Source of the DNA: CAZULF01 sp964621215
GTDB taxonomy: Bacteria; Pseudomonadota; Gammaproteobacteria; UBA1113
Assembly (NCBI GenBank): GCA_964621215.1
Contig: CAZULF010000011.1
Coordinates: forward strand, 1 to 31,936
Reading direction: 5' to 3'
Length of the DNA stretch: 31,936 bases
In this document: in pieces, positions 1-7,910 of the stretch
Layout of the letters: every line of letters starts with the position of its first letter
Position numbering within the stretch: position 1 is the first letter of the stretch
Notes under the pieces: model-generated
What the model saw: the letters and a program-made list of their open reading frames with translations, nothing else
Databases searched by the model: none
Told to the model about the DNA's origin: nothing
Made by a program: the position numbers and the translations under genes

Positions 1-1781
1 ATCCGCAAGGCAATTTAGCGCATTACGTGACACAGAAGCGGATATTCATGGGACGAGCTATTCAGTTTCAGGGGGCAACAGATGCGGATACACGTTATGC
101 CGCTATCTTGTCAGTCAAACGTTACGAGAATGAATCCCATCCACTACAACTGGATGGTTTATTACATCTCGATGCGGAATTTATCGTCACGCACACGTTT
201 GCGGTAGAAGCCAGAGACACCGCATTACATCTTGTCAAGAAACAAGCGATTCAGCTACGTAGCGTAGAAGACGCTGGCGTGTCACAAATCGATAAATTAG
301 CCGAGGTCAGCGATAAAATCGCTGCTCAAGAGCTCGTGATGGGATATCATCATCACACTCTCATGTTACTCGGTGACTCACTGCAGGAAGTGGATGAGAA
401 AATGAGCCACGCGGTACAACACTATGCGCATCAAGGTATTGCCGTTGTGCGAGAAGACATAGGACAGGAAGCCGCATTTTGGGCACAAATCCCGACAAAT
501 ATAAAGTATATCGCGCGAAACGCGTTAATTACCAGTTTAAATTTTACTGACTTTTGTCCATTACATAATTATCGCATGGGGTACCGTGATGGTAATCATT
601 TAGGAAGTGCGGTCACTTTGCTAGAAACGCCAGCTAAGACACCCTTCTTCTTTAACTTCCACACGGCATCTCACTCGATTGACAAGCAAAATCCTACGGC
701 GGGACACACCACGATTATTGGTGGGAATGGCTCAGGCAAAACCGCCTTGATGGCTTTTTTGGATGCACAAGCCTCACGCTATGGCGGGAAAAGTTTTTTC
801 TTTGATAGAAATCGAGGTCTTGAAATTTATATCCGTGCGTGCGGCGGTTTTTATACAACGTTATCACCTAATGAGACGACACTGCAACTTAACCCATTGC
901 AACTGGAGGATACCCCAGTGAATCGTAAGTTTTGCCAGGATTGGCTTGTGCAGTTGGTGCGAGATGATAATACGACGGTTGAGCAAAGCACGATAGAAGC
1001 CTTAAAAAATTGCGTGGATTACGTGTATGAAAAACTCGCGCCCTGTTATCGAAATTTAACTCATGCGGTAAAAGTGTTGCCATCGACCTTTCCCCGCCGG
1101 AGCCAGCTGAAGCGATTTTTACGTGCCACAGAAAAAGTGAGCGAAGGCGAATACGCATATCTTTTTGATAATGAAAAAGACACATTACAATTCCACAAAA
1201 AAATGGGATTTGATATGACCCATTTCCTGGATAATGAACCGAGTCATATTCGTACGGCGCTCATGATGTATATCATGCATAGGCTTAAGCTTTCAATGGA
1301 TGGGAATCTGCTATCCATTTACTTAGACGAGGGATGGCAGTACTTACAAGATGATTATTGGGAAAAACAATTAAAAACAGATTTGCCGACATTACGAAAA
1401 AACAATGCCCATATTATCTTGGCGACGCAATCCCCCGCAACGGTGGTGGAGTCCAAACTGCGACACGTGATTTTAGATAATGCAGCAACACAGATTTTCT
1501 TTTCAAACCCCCAGGCAAAACCAGAGCATTATCTAAATGGTTTTAATTTAACAGAAGAAGAATTTGATGCGATTCGAACCACCGAGCCGAGTAAGCGATT
1601 ATTTTTAGTTAAACAGCAAACCACATCGTCTTTGTGTCGATTAAACTTATCCACCTTACCTGGCATGTTAGCGGTGCTATCAGGCAATTTGAAAAACATC
1701 AAACGATTAGATGCTATTCGAGCAGAGGTGGGCGATGACGCGGCGCAGTGGCTCCCCATTTTTGAAGAGAGAATCGAATGA
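1..1781 (+). CDS. virB4: VirB4-type T4SS ATPase, 5' end outside window
   Basis: Cytoplasmic ATPase that powers assembly of the type IV secretion channel and its pilus. The frame is already open at base 3 and reads through the GTG at 27 (GNLAHYVTQKRIF), so the gene starts left of the window. About 590 codons are visible; the family is usually near 800 aa, so roughly 200 N-terminal residues are missing. Walker A GGNGSGKT lies at about 720-743 and is followed by the VirB4-type FFFDRNRGLEIYIRACGG stretch. Walker B (LSIYLDEGWQYL) is near 1310-1345. A conserved LRKNNAHIILATQSP segment follows at about 1390-1437. The stop overlaps the virB5 start by 4 bases (ATGA), which suggests translational coupling. 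Family assignment is firm; whether the system is used for conjugation or effector export is inferred from the relaxase at 21939-24564. Confidence 0.93.
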   Translation, partial: PQGNLAHYVTQKRIFMGRAIQFQGATDADTRYAAILSVKRYENESHPLQLDGLLHLDAEFIVTHTFAVEARDTALHLVKKQAIQLRSVEDAGVSQIDKLAEVSDKIAAQELVMGYHHHTLMLLGDSLQEVDEKMSHAVQHYAHQGIAVVREDIGQEAAFWAQIPTNIKYIARNALITSLNFTDFCPLHNYRMGYRDGNHLGSAVTLLETPAKTPFFFNFHTASHSIDKQNPTAGHTTIIGGNGSGKTALMAFLDAQASRYGGKSFFFDRNRGLEIYIRACGGFYTTLSPNETTLQLNPLQLEDTPVNRKFCQDWLVQLVRDDNTTVEQSTIEALKNCVDYVYEKLAPCYRNLTHAVKVLPSTFPRRSQLKRFLRATEKVSEGEYAYLFDNEKDTLQFHKKMGFDMTHFLDNEPSHIRTALMMYIMHRLKLSMDGNLLSIYLDEGWQYLQDDYWEKQLKTDLPTLRKNNAHIILATQSPATVVESKLRHVILDNAATQIFFSNPQAKPEHYLNGFNLTEEEFDAIRTTEPSKRLFLVKQQTTSSLCRLNLSTLPGMLAVLSGNLKNIKRLDAIRAEVGDDAAQWLPIFEERIE

Positions 1782-2512
1782 AACAGATGCGTTTTGTCAT
1801 TATGATCAGTCTAGTCTTTTTATTCTCACCGGCCTTTGCAGTTGTTGATGATGCGGTACAAATGGCCGAGGAAATTGCTATTTTAAAGGAACAACTAGAG
1901 GAACTTCGAAAAACGTATACGACAGCAGAAAATACTTACAAGGAAGCTGTCAATATAAAAGATACGCTGCATTCAGATTTGAATGGCCATTTTAAGATAG
2001 GTAAAGGTGGGGTCGGTGATATCTACAATGATATTATGCGCGGGGTGAATACCTGGAACTGGACGGCAGAGACATGGGAGAAGGAGCTCCAAGACTTGTC
2101 GGGTGGAAACCCTGCACGTTATGCACAGTTAGAAAAGCAATACGATACTTACTACCCATCAAAATCAAAAGAGAGTTATCAGCTGGGTGCCACCCAGGAT
2201 GCGGCTAGTGTGTATAGCCGTGGCGTGACCATCAATAAAGCCGTGATTGCGGATACCACAAAGCAGTTTGATGATATCGAAAAGCATTTAAAAGAAGTGA
2301 ATGACCTCTCTAAGCAAATCAATCTTGCAGAGACAACCAAAGAGGCCGTCGATTTGAATTCAAAAATATTATCAGAAATGGCCTACATTCAACTTTCTAT
2401 GCTGCGCATGCAAACGTTAGTCAATCAGCAAGTGGGACATGCGCAAGCGGCCACCTTAGTCGCTAATAAAGAAATGAGTGATTTCAACACCATTAGTTTG
2501 ACAACGGAATAA
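1778..2512 (+). CDS. virB5: VirB5-like pilus-tip protein
   Basis: Predicted minor pilin of the VirB5/TraC type, exported to the periplasm and displayed at the pilus tip. The 244-aa product starts with a signal peptide (basic MKQMR, hydrophobic VIMISLVFLF, cleavage after SPAFA). The mature protein is almost entirely helical, with a Glu/Lys-rich coiled-coil segment (EEIAILKEQLEELRKTY) at about residues 32-48 and another long helix near the C-terminus, as in VirB5 structures. It starts inside the virB4 stop (ATGA). The sequence is fast-evolving and was recognised by architecture and by its place between virB4 and virB6. Confidence 0.85.
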   Translation: MKQMRFVIMISLVFLFSPAFAVVDDAVQMAEEIAILKEQLEELRKTYTTAENTYKEAVNIKDTLHSDLNGHFKIGKGGVGDIYNDIMRGVNTWNWTAETWEKELQDLSGGNPARYAQLEKQYDTYYPSKSKESYQLGATQDAASVYSRGVTINKAVIADTTKQFDDIEKHLKEVNDLSKQINLAETTKEAVDLNSKILSEMAYIQLSMLRMQTLVNQQVGHAQAATLVANKEMSDFNTISLTTE

Positions 2513-2522
2513 AGGAGATAAG

Positions 2523-2678
2523 ATGAAAAAAACTAGAGTCCTATTTTTGGTGGTTTGCTTGATGTTTTCCTTGATAGGATGCTCAAACACCACCACTTTA
2601 AAAGCGCCTTGTCCCAATTATGGTGCAAGTTGTGCTAAAAAACCCATCAACAGTTGGGATTTTCAAACAGTCAGTTAA
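2523..2678 (+). CDS. 51-aa lipoprotein, VirB7-like candidate
   Basis: Short gene with a strong ribosome binding site (AGGAGATAAG just before the ATG). The product has a basic start (MKKTR), a hydrophobic stretch and a lipobox ending LIGC, with the modified Cys at residue 20. Two more Cys lie in the mature part (APCPNYGASCAKK). VirB7 proteins are lipoproteins of about 45-60 aa that stabilise VirB9 at the outer membrane, sometimes through a disulfide. Size, lipobox, extra Cys and operon position all fit, although virB7 is more often found after virB6. An entry-exclusion lipoprotein, as encoded between traC and traD in pKM101-like operons, is the main alternative. Confidence 0.7.
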   Translation: MKKTRVLFLVVCLMFSLIGCSNTTTLKAPCPNYGASCAKKPINSWDFQTVS

Positions 2679-2696
2679 TTCTGAAGGAGAAGCGTG

Positions 2697-3104
2697 ATGT
2701 TCATGAAAAAAGTCATAGGGTTTATTTTAATGGGAAGTATGGTGTTATTAAGCGCCTGTTCCGAGGATAAGCAAAATCCATTAACGCGACAACAAGATGC
2801 TGATAACAGAGCGGCTGCAGCGTCCTTTTTATTCGATATTTCACAACAAGCCATCACGCAGCTGAATGAAAAAGAGCCTGGGGTTTATGGAAAGAAAGCA
2901 TACCAGCGTTGTATGAATGATCCAACAGGATTTAATCTCACACCAGAGGAACACAACTCATGTGGAAAAGTGTTTTCTGCCATGGCAGAAATAGCGCACC
3001 ACCAAAAATCACCTTATAAAAAAGTCACATCGGACAATATCAGTGATCAAACGATGTGGCTACTTTTATCAAGAGATTATTTTTCCCATTGGAACAAAAA
3101 ATAA
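2697..3104 (+). CDS. 135-aa lipoprotein in T4SS operon, possible entry-exclusion protein
   Basis: I do not recognise a named family. The start was set at ATG 2697 because AAGGAG at 2684-2689 sits 7 bases upstream; GTG 2694 is too close and ATG 2703 rather far. The product begins MFMKKVIGFILMG and has a lipobox LLSAC, so it should be a lipoprotein with an Asp/Glu-rich mature start (SEDKQNP). The remainder is hydrophilic and helical, with two Cys (QRCMND and NSCGKV). Two lipoproteins between virB5 and virB6 recall operons where an exclusion lipoprotein sits at this point; that role is inference from position. The stop overlaps the virB6 start by one base (TAATG). Confidence 0.75.
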   Translation: MFMKKVIGFILMGSMVLLSACSEDKQNPLTRQQDADNRAAAASFLFDISQQAITQLNEKEPGVYGKKAYQRCMNDPTGFNLTPEEHNSCGKVFSAMAEIAHHQKSPYKKVTSDNISDQTMWLLLSRDYFSHWNKK

Positions 3105-4135
3105 TGTCGGCTTTATTTGATGCCAATACGTGCATAACCGATTTGTTTGAAGAGATAAATCATCTGCTAACAGACTATACCCAACACGGGTTTCAAGCTT
3201 TAGTGAGTGTGGTAGAGGTGCCATTGGGTGCCGCCATTATGCTCTATATCGTTCTACTCGGTATCGCACTCGCGCAAGGGTGGGTGGCGCTATCGATGAA
3301 AAATTTTGCTAAGTCCTCACTGACCATCGGATTGGTGTACACGTTCTCCATGCATTGGGACTGGTTTAATACCTATTTTATTACGCTCATTACGGCAACG
3401 ATTGACGTTGTTAGTCAGGCCACGATGAATATGGGAGACGCTTCTGTCATGCAGGGTAAAGACGGTGTGGGTAACGCACTGCAGTTGGCGTTAAATCGAG
3501 CTGTCACCTTGGCAAACCAATTTTTTACAGACGGGGGATTAACTAATATCAGCCCTGTTCTTATAGGAGCAATACTGCTCATTTTAAATATTGCCTTAAT
3601 TGGCCTGGGCGCTGCACTGTTAATCATTTCCAAAGTATTTTTATCTGTTTTATTCGCTTTTGCACCGATGATGATCGTATTTACCTTATTTCATCCGACA
3701 CGTTCATTTTTCGATAGATGGTTGGGTCAAATTACTGGGAACGCCATGGCGATCATTTTCATCTCAGCGACGATGGGTTTTCTTATCAATTTATTGAACG
3801 CGTCTTTACCGATAAAACCGCCAGAAACCATCACCCTGACCAGTGCTATTGCACCCATTATTATTGCCATGGTGGGCATAGTATTGCTGTTAAAAGCGGC
3901 CAATATCGGGCGCGATATTGGCGGTGCTCCCGCATCCATTGCTGAAAAAATGGCGCTTTCTGTCGCTGTGGGTTCAGCGCTAGGTGGCGCTGCCATGGGG
4001 TCTTCCTTACTTAAAGGGGCAATGAGAACGCCGGGCAGTATTCGCAGTGCTTATGGCGCAAGTAAAGAAGCACTGAGTCACGGTTATGACATCAGTAAAA
4101 ATGTGGCCAATAAAGCCAGGCAATTATTACGATGA
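3104..4135 (+). CDS. virB6: VirB6-type polytopic inner-membrane channel protein
   Basis: Inner-membrane subunit of the secretion channel. The frame is open from 3056, but ATG 3104 (MSALFDANTC) overlaps the preceding stop by one base and gives a 343-aa protein typical of VirB6. Hydrophobic segments are visible around residues 35-60, 65-105, 145-200 (a long run likely to be two helices, ending LFAFAPMMIVF), 215-235 and 245-270. The last 60 residues are basic and Gly/Ala-rich, as expected for a cytoplasmic tail. There is no strong ribosome binding site of its own, so translation probably depends on re-initiation after the lipoprotein gene. Confidence 0.88.
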   Translation: MSALFDANTCITDLFEEINHLLTDYTQHGFQALVSVVEVPLGAAIMLYIVLLGIALAQGWVALSMKNFAKSSLTIGLVYTFSMHWDWFNTYFITLITATIDVVSQATMNMGDASVMQGKDGVGNALQLALNRAVTLANQFFTDGGLTNISPVLIGAILLILNIALIGLGAALLIISKVFLSVLFAFAPMMIVFTLFHPTRSFFDRWLGQITGNAMAIIFISATMGFLINLLNASLPIKPPETITLTSAIAPIIIAMVGIVLLLKAANIGRDIGGAPASIAEKMALSVAVGSALGGAAMGSSLLKGAMRTPGSIRSAYGASKEALSHGYDISKNVANKARQLLR

Positions 4136-4150
4136 TAAAAGGAGAACAAG

Positions 4151-4906
4151 TTGAAAAGAATAAAAGATTTTTTGAGTGTGAAAAAAGCCAACAACACACC
4201 CGAGACAGGAAACCTATTTGAGACAGCGAGAAGTTGGGCAGATGATATTTATAGTTCGCAGGTGGCCAAAGCTCATGTGTTTCAATTAGCCTCGGTAGGT
4301 TTGTTAGTGCTATGCATGATATTGAGCTTGGGAATAGTTTTTTTACTGCCTTTGAAAAAAACCGAATTAGTCGTTGTGCATAAATCCCATAATGGCGTCG
4401 TTTGGGTTGAGCCCCCCGACTCATTACAATCACCCAGTACAGCGCTACTGGAGAGTGAAATCGTTAACTATATTATTAATCGAGAAAGCTATAGTGCTTT
4501 TTCATTTGACACGCAATATGAAACGGTGAACCTCATGAGCAGCGAATCTATCGCAAAAGTCTATCGAAGAGGGCAAGATGCACTCAATGAAACCTCGCCT
4601 ATTCATGAGCTTGGAGAGGACGGAATGAAAACGGTTCAAATCGATAATGTGGTCTTTTTAGATAATGAATCACTGAATAAGAAAGACGAGGCAAAGAAAA
4701 AGCACGAAAATAGAGCCCAGGTTAATTTTGAAGTGACCACGGATGAAGGCAATCGCATTACTGTGACGCCTTATACGGCGCTGCTATCCTGGACCTATCG
4801 AGGGACACCCAGCGACCCGATTGCCAAATGGAAAAATTGGGATGGCTTTACCATCACTCACTATGTAGTCACACAAAGAAATATTACCCACTCAGGAGCA
4901 GATTGA
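4151..4906 (+). CDS. virB8: VirB8 bitopic inner-membrane protein
   Basis: Bitopic assembly factor of the T4SS core: a short cytoplasmic N-terminus, one transmembrane helix at about residues 38-63 (VGLLVLCMILSLGIVFLLPL) and a periplasmic NTF2-like domain. The start is TTG at 4151, supported by AGGAGA at 4140-4145 and by the fit to the usual VirB8 length (251 aa). Conserved features include the YSAFSFDTQYETVNLMSS helix, the stretch around AKVYRRG, and the C-terminal segment ending GFTITHYVVTQR. The TGA stop overlaps the virB9 ATG by one base. Confidence 0.9.
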   Translation: MKRIKDFLSVKKANNTPETGNLFETARSWADDIYSSQVAKAHVFQLASVGLLVLCMILSLGIVFLLPLKKTELVVVHKSHNGVVWVEPPDSLQSPSTALLESEIVNYIINRESYSAFSFDTQYETVNLMSSESIAKVYRRGQDALNETSPIHELGEDGMKTVQIDNVVFLDNESLNKKDEAKKKHENRAQVNFEVTTDEGNRITVTPYTALLSWTYRGTPSDPIAKWKNWDGFTITHYVVTQRNITHSGAD

Positions 4907-5676
4907 TGACTCGACGAAGTTTAATGATAGGTTATGGGCTTGCGTTGGTTTTATTTACAACGACAGGATTTGCTGCAAAAAACCCACAGGGATTAAGTTC
5001 AGATGGAAGAATTAAAGTCATTGCGTTTGACCAAAATAACATAGTGAATGTCAACCTCAATTTGATGACAGCCACACAGTTTATTCTCAATGAAGATGAA
5101 AGAGTGTTGGATGTGCAGACGGGTGACGCGGTAGCCTGGATTTTCGATAATAAAAACGTTCCCGCGAATATGTTTTTTTTAAAACCCACGATAGCCGACT
5201 CTACTACTAACGCTACGGTAGTGACCGATAAGCGTATGTATTATTTCCATTTGTACAGTTCAGCAGAAACGAACGCCAACACATCGACCTATGTGGTTCG
5301 ATTTATTTACCCTGACGAAGAAAAAGCTCGCATGTTACGAGAAGAAACGGCGATGTTAAATCTTTCTAAAGATCCTAACGCCTACAATTGGCATTACAGT
5401 TACAGCGGAGATAAGACCATTTTGCCTTTGCATGTGTTTGATGATGGTACTTTTACGTATATGCAGCTGCGTCCGAATCAAGCTATCCCGGCGGTATTTG
5501 CCGTGGACAATACGAGAGGCGAAGAGTCTGTAGTCAACACACGAAAACAAGGAGACTACTTAGTGATTGAGCGGATTGCACCCCAGTTCACTCTGCGTAA
5601 TGGTCAATATGCTGTGGTCAGTGTATTTAACGATGATGTGACGAAAAAGTTATGGACGAATGGAGTGAGATCATGA
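4906..5676 (+). CDS. virB9: VirB9 outer-membrane core complex protein
   Basis: Periplasmic component of the outer-membrane core complex, working with VirB7 and VirB10. The frame is open from 4828, but ATG 4906 follows AGGAG at 4894-4898, overlaps the virB8 stop and gives a proper signal peptide (MTRRSLMIGYGLALVLF, cleavage near GFAAK), yielding 256 aa. N-terminal signatures include DGRIKVIAFDQNNIVNV and a GDAVAWIF segment. The C-terminal domain contains the Tyr/Trp-rich NWHYSYSGDK and the VFDDGTFTYMQL motif typical of VirB9/CagX. It overlaps virB10 by 4 bases. Confidence 0.92.
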   Translation: MTRRSLMIGYGLALVLFTTTGFAAKNPQGLSSDGRIKVIAFDQNNIVNVNLNLMTATQFILNEDERVLDVQTGDAVAWIFDNKNVPANMFFLKPTIADSTTNATVVTDKRMYYFHLYSSAETNANTSTYVVRFIYPDEEKARMLREETAMLNLSKDPNAYNWHYSYSGDKTILPLHVFDDGTFTYMQLRPNQAIPAVFAVDNTRGEESVVNTRKQGDYLVIERIAPQFTLRNGQYAVVSVFNDDVTKKLWTNGVRS

Positions 5677-6842
5677 CTGTCAATAATGACACACCCATAC
5701 CGGATCATAAAGGTGCTCACTCCACTATAGCATCGCTTGATACGATATCCAAAGTCACACCCAAAGTGTCGTGGGGGATCAAACAGTGGATGACCTGGGG
5801 TACGGTGGGTGTCGTTGGCATAGTACTGTTGGTGGGCTTACTGTTTCGGCCAAAACAGGAGGCTTCTCGGCAAGACACGACAAAAGCCATGATGAATAAT
5901 TATCAAGAAGAGTTGCGCGGTAATTTAGAGGCTATCAAGCGTCTCAAAACGGAAGTGAGCGCTGTTTCAGCTCATGAAAACAAGACCCTGGCAAGTAAGC
6001 AAGGAGAGCCAACGCCGGAAGACATAGAGCGACAACACATGCTGCGTGCTAGTCAGCAACAGGCTCAAGCAGACGAGTTGCGCGCTTATCAAATGCGAGT
6101 CAATGCACCAACCTCATTATTAAGTAGTGGTTCATCACGAACATCCAATACCGAATCTAGCAGTCAAGGTCGTAATAATGCCGTGGTTTCAGGGCAGGGT
6201 GCAAATCAAAACTTCATGAATCAATCGACAGGCGTGGAGACGGTGAGTGCGACCAAGTTATCGCATCCCGATTTTACCGTGGCCTCTGGCGAGCTTATTC
6301 AAGCGGTATTGGAAACGCCGATTAACTCCGATTTGCCTGGCATGTTACGCGCCATTACCTCACAACCGGTTTATGCCTATACCGGTAATATTGTTATTAT
6401 CCCTGCGGGCTCACGTTTAATTGGGCAATATTCATCAGGCATTGTGCAAGGACAATCTCGCATTTTAGTGGTGTGGAATCGCGTGATATTGCCGGATGGT
6501 ACTTCAGCACAGGTGAATAGCCCAGGAACCGATAGTCAGGGCATATCAGGGCAGGGCGCGGATAGCATTAACCGGCATTTTGGGGCGCGTTTTGGCGAAG
6601 CTTCTCTCTTATCTATCATTGGTGCAGGCGCTGCGAACGTGGGCGTCTCAGGGAGTTCAGAATACAACTCTTCCGCAGCTTACCGCAGCGCGGTGGCGCA
6701 GTCTTTTTCCGATGCAGCGAATGAGTCGCTGGGTAGTACGGCATCAATGCAACCTACATTGGTTGTACATCAAGGCGCGAAAATTAATGTGTTTGTTGCG
6801 AGAGACCTCGATTTTTCGTGGGCATTAAGAGAAAAGCCATGA
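5673..6842 (+). CDS. virB10: VirB10 core-complex scaffold (TrbI family)
   Basis: Envelope-spanning scaffold linking the inner-membrane ATPases to the outer-membrane pore. The start was set at ATG 5673 (MTVNNDTPIP), which overlaps the virB9 stop by 4 bases and has GGAG about 8 bases upstream; the product is 389 aa. After a short cytoplasmic segment there is one membrane helix (about residues 40-62, VGVVGIVLLVGLLF), a Gln/Ser-rich periplasmic linker with coiled-coil tendency, and the conserved TrbI domain from about residue 200. Signatures there are AVLETPINSDLPGML, VIIPAGSRLIGQY and RFGEASLLSIIGAGA. The ordinary Pro-rich linker is replaced by Gln/Ser/Asn-rich sequence. Confidence 0.93.
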   Translation: MTVNNDTPIPDHKGAHSTIASLDTISKVTPKVSWGIKQWMTWGTVGVVGIVLLVGLLFRPKQEASRQDTTKAMMNNYQEELRGNLEAIKRLKTEVSAVSAHENKTLASKQGEPTPEDIERQHMLRASQQQAQADELRAYQMRVNAPTSLLSSGSSRTSNTESSSQGRNNAVVSGQGANQNFMNQSTGVETVSATKLSHPDFTVASGELIQAVLETPINSDLPGMLRAITSQPVYAYTGNIVIIPAGSRLIGQYSSGIVQGQSRILVVWNRVILPDGTSAQVNSPGTDSQGISGQGADSINRHFGARFGEASLLSIIGAGAANVGVSGSSEYNSSAAYRSAVAQSFSDAANESLGSTASMQPTLVVHQGAKINVFVARDLDFSWALREKP

Positions 6843-7849
6843 ATCACTACGCGCCATCTTCTACGGGATTGCTTGCACCCTTGTCTTCTTTCTTAGAGGA
6901 CCCGTTGATATCAGAAATCTTGATTAATAAACCTAAAGAAGTGTATGTCGAAAAGCACGGCAGAATGGAGCGACACGAGGTGGTTGCTTTTGATGAACGA
7001 ATGCTGTTAACACTTTTTCAATTGATTGCGAATGAAAATCATCAGGACATTGGAGAAGCAAGACCTCTTTTATCAGGAAGTTTATTGGATGGTTCGCGGG
7101 TTCAGCTCGTATTGTCCCCTACGGCGAAACATCCCGCGCTATCCATTCGACGTAAAGTGGTGCAACAGCGAGAGCTTGGCGATTATGAGACCGAAGGGTT
7201 TTACGACAACACGAGACATTTTCATGTGGAGATGAAAGGCATTCTGGATTTACCCGCTCATGAGCAAGCCTTGGTGAATTTATATCAAGCACAAAAGTGG
7301 TCTGCTTTTATTAAACTCGCGGTGCAACTGAAAAAAACTATTATCATATCAGGCGGCACGTCCAGCGGGAAAACCACCTATCTCAATGCTTGTTTACGCC
7401 ATATCCCACTCGATGAGCGATTAGTGATATTAGAAGATACGCGGGAAATTGAGGCGCCTCATCCTAATCAATTACAGCTATTGGCCAGTAAAGGTGAGCA
7501 AGGCGTTGCAAAAGTCACCATGCAAGATTTGGTGCAAGCCTCGCTTAGGCTAAGACCCGACCGCATTATTGTGGGAGAAATTCGAGGTAAAGAGATTTTG
7601 GATTTTCTTGCCGCGGCCTCCACCGGCCATGACGGCAGCATGACCAGTATTCATGCTAATAATCCAGGGATTGCTTTTATGCGAATGGCGCAAATGGTCA
7701 AGCTAAATAATGTACCGTCCATGACGGATGAAGATATCTACCGTGAGTTAAAAGCGGTGATTGATATTATCGTACAATTAGAAAAAACGGCAGAAGGGCG
7801 GCAAGTACAAAGTATTTTTTATCGTTATGGTTCTCTCTCGGGCACATAA
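6839..7849 (+). CDS. virB11: VirB11 hexameric traffic ATPase
   Basis: Cytoplasmic hexameric ATPase of the PulE/VirB11 superfamily that switches the machine between pilus assembly and substrate transfer. The start at ATG 6839 (MNHYAPSSTG) overlaps the virB10 stop by 4 bases and gives 336 aa, typical of the family. The usual motifs are all present: Walker A GGTSSGKTTYLNA near 7353-7391, Asp box LEDTREIEAPH near 7429-7461, Walker B RPDRIIVGEIRG near 7555-7590, and His box GHDGSMTSIHAN near 7624-7659. The N-terminal domain carries the expected EILINKPKEVYVE segment. Confidence 0.95.
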   Translation: MNHYAPSSTGLLAPLSSFLEDPLISEILINKPKEVYVEKHGRMERHEVVAFDERMLLTLFQLIANENHQDIGEARPLLSGSLLDGSRVQLVLSPTAKHPALSIRRKVVQQRELGDYETEGFYDNTRHFHVEMKGILDLPAHEQALVNLYQAQKWSAFIKLAVQLKKTIIISGGTSSGKTTYLNACLRHIPLDERLVILEDTREIEAPHPNQLQLLASKGEQGVAKVTMQDLVQASLRLRPDRIIVGEIRGKEILDFLAAASTGHDGSMTSIHANNPGIAFMRMAQMVKLNNVPSMTDEDIYRELKAVIDIIVQLEKTAEGRQVQSIFYRYGSLSGT

Positions 7850-7910
7850 CTTATGAATAGAAATTATACCTGGTTTTTCATTGATGAATTTACTGTGAGA
7901 AAAAATAGAA

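Noticed and set aside
2675..2857. 60-codon minus-strand frame over the second lipoprotein gene
   Set aside because: It lies opposite a coding gene with a good RBS and lipobox and has no supporting signal itself.
3056..3103. Upstream extension of the virB6 frame
   Set aside because: It would overlap the lipoprotein gene by 49 bases without a ribosome binding site; ATG 3104 gives the normal VirB6 start.
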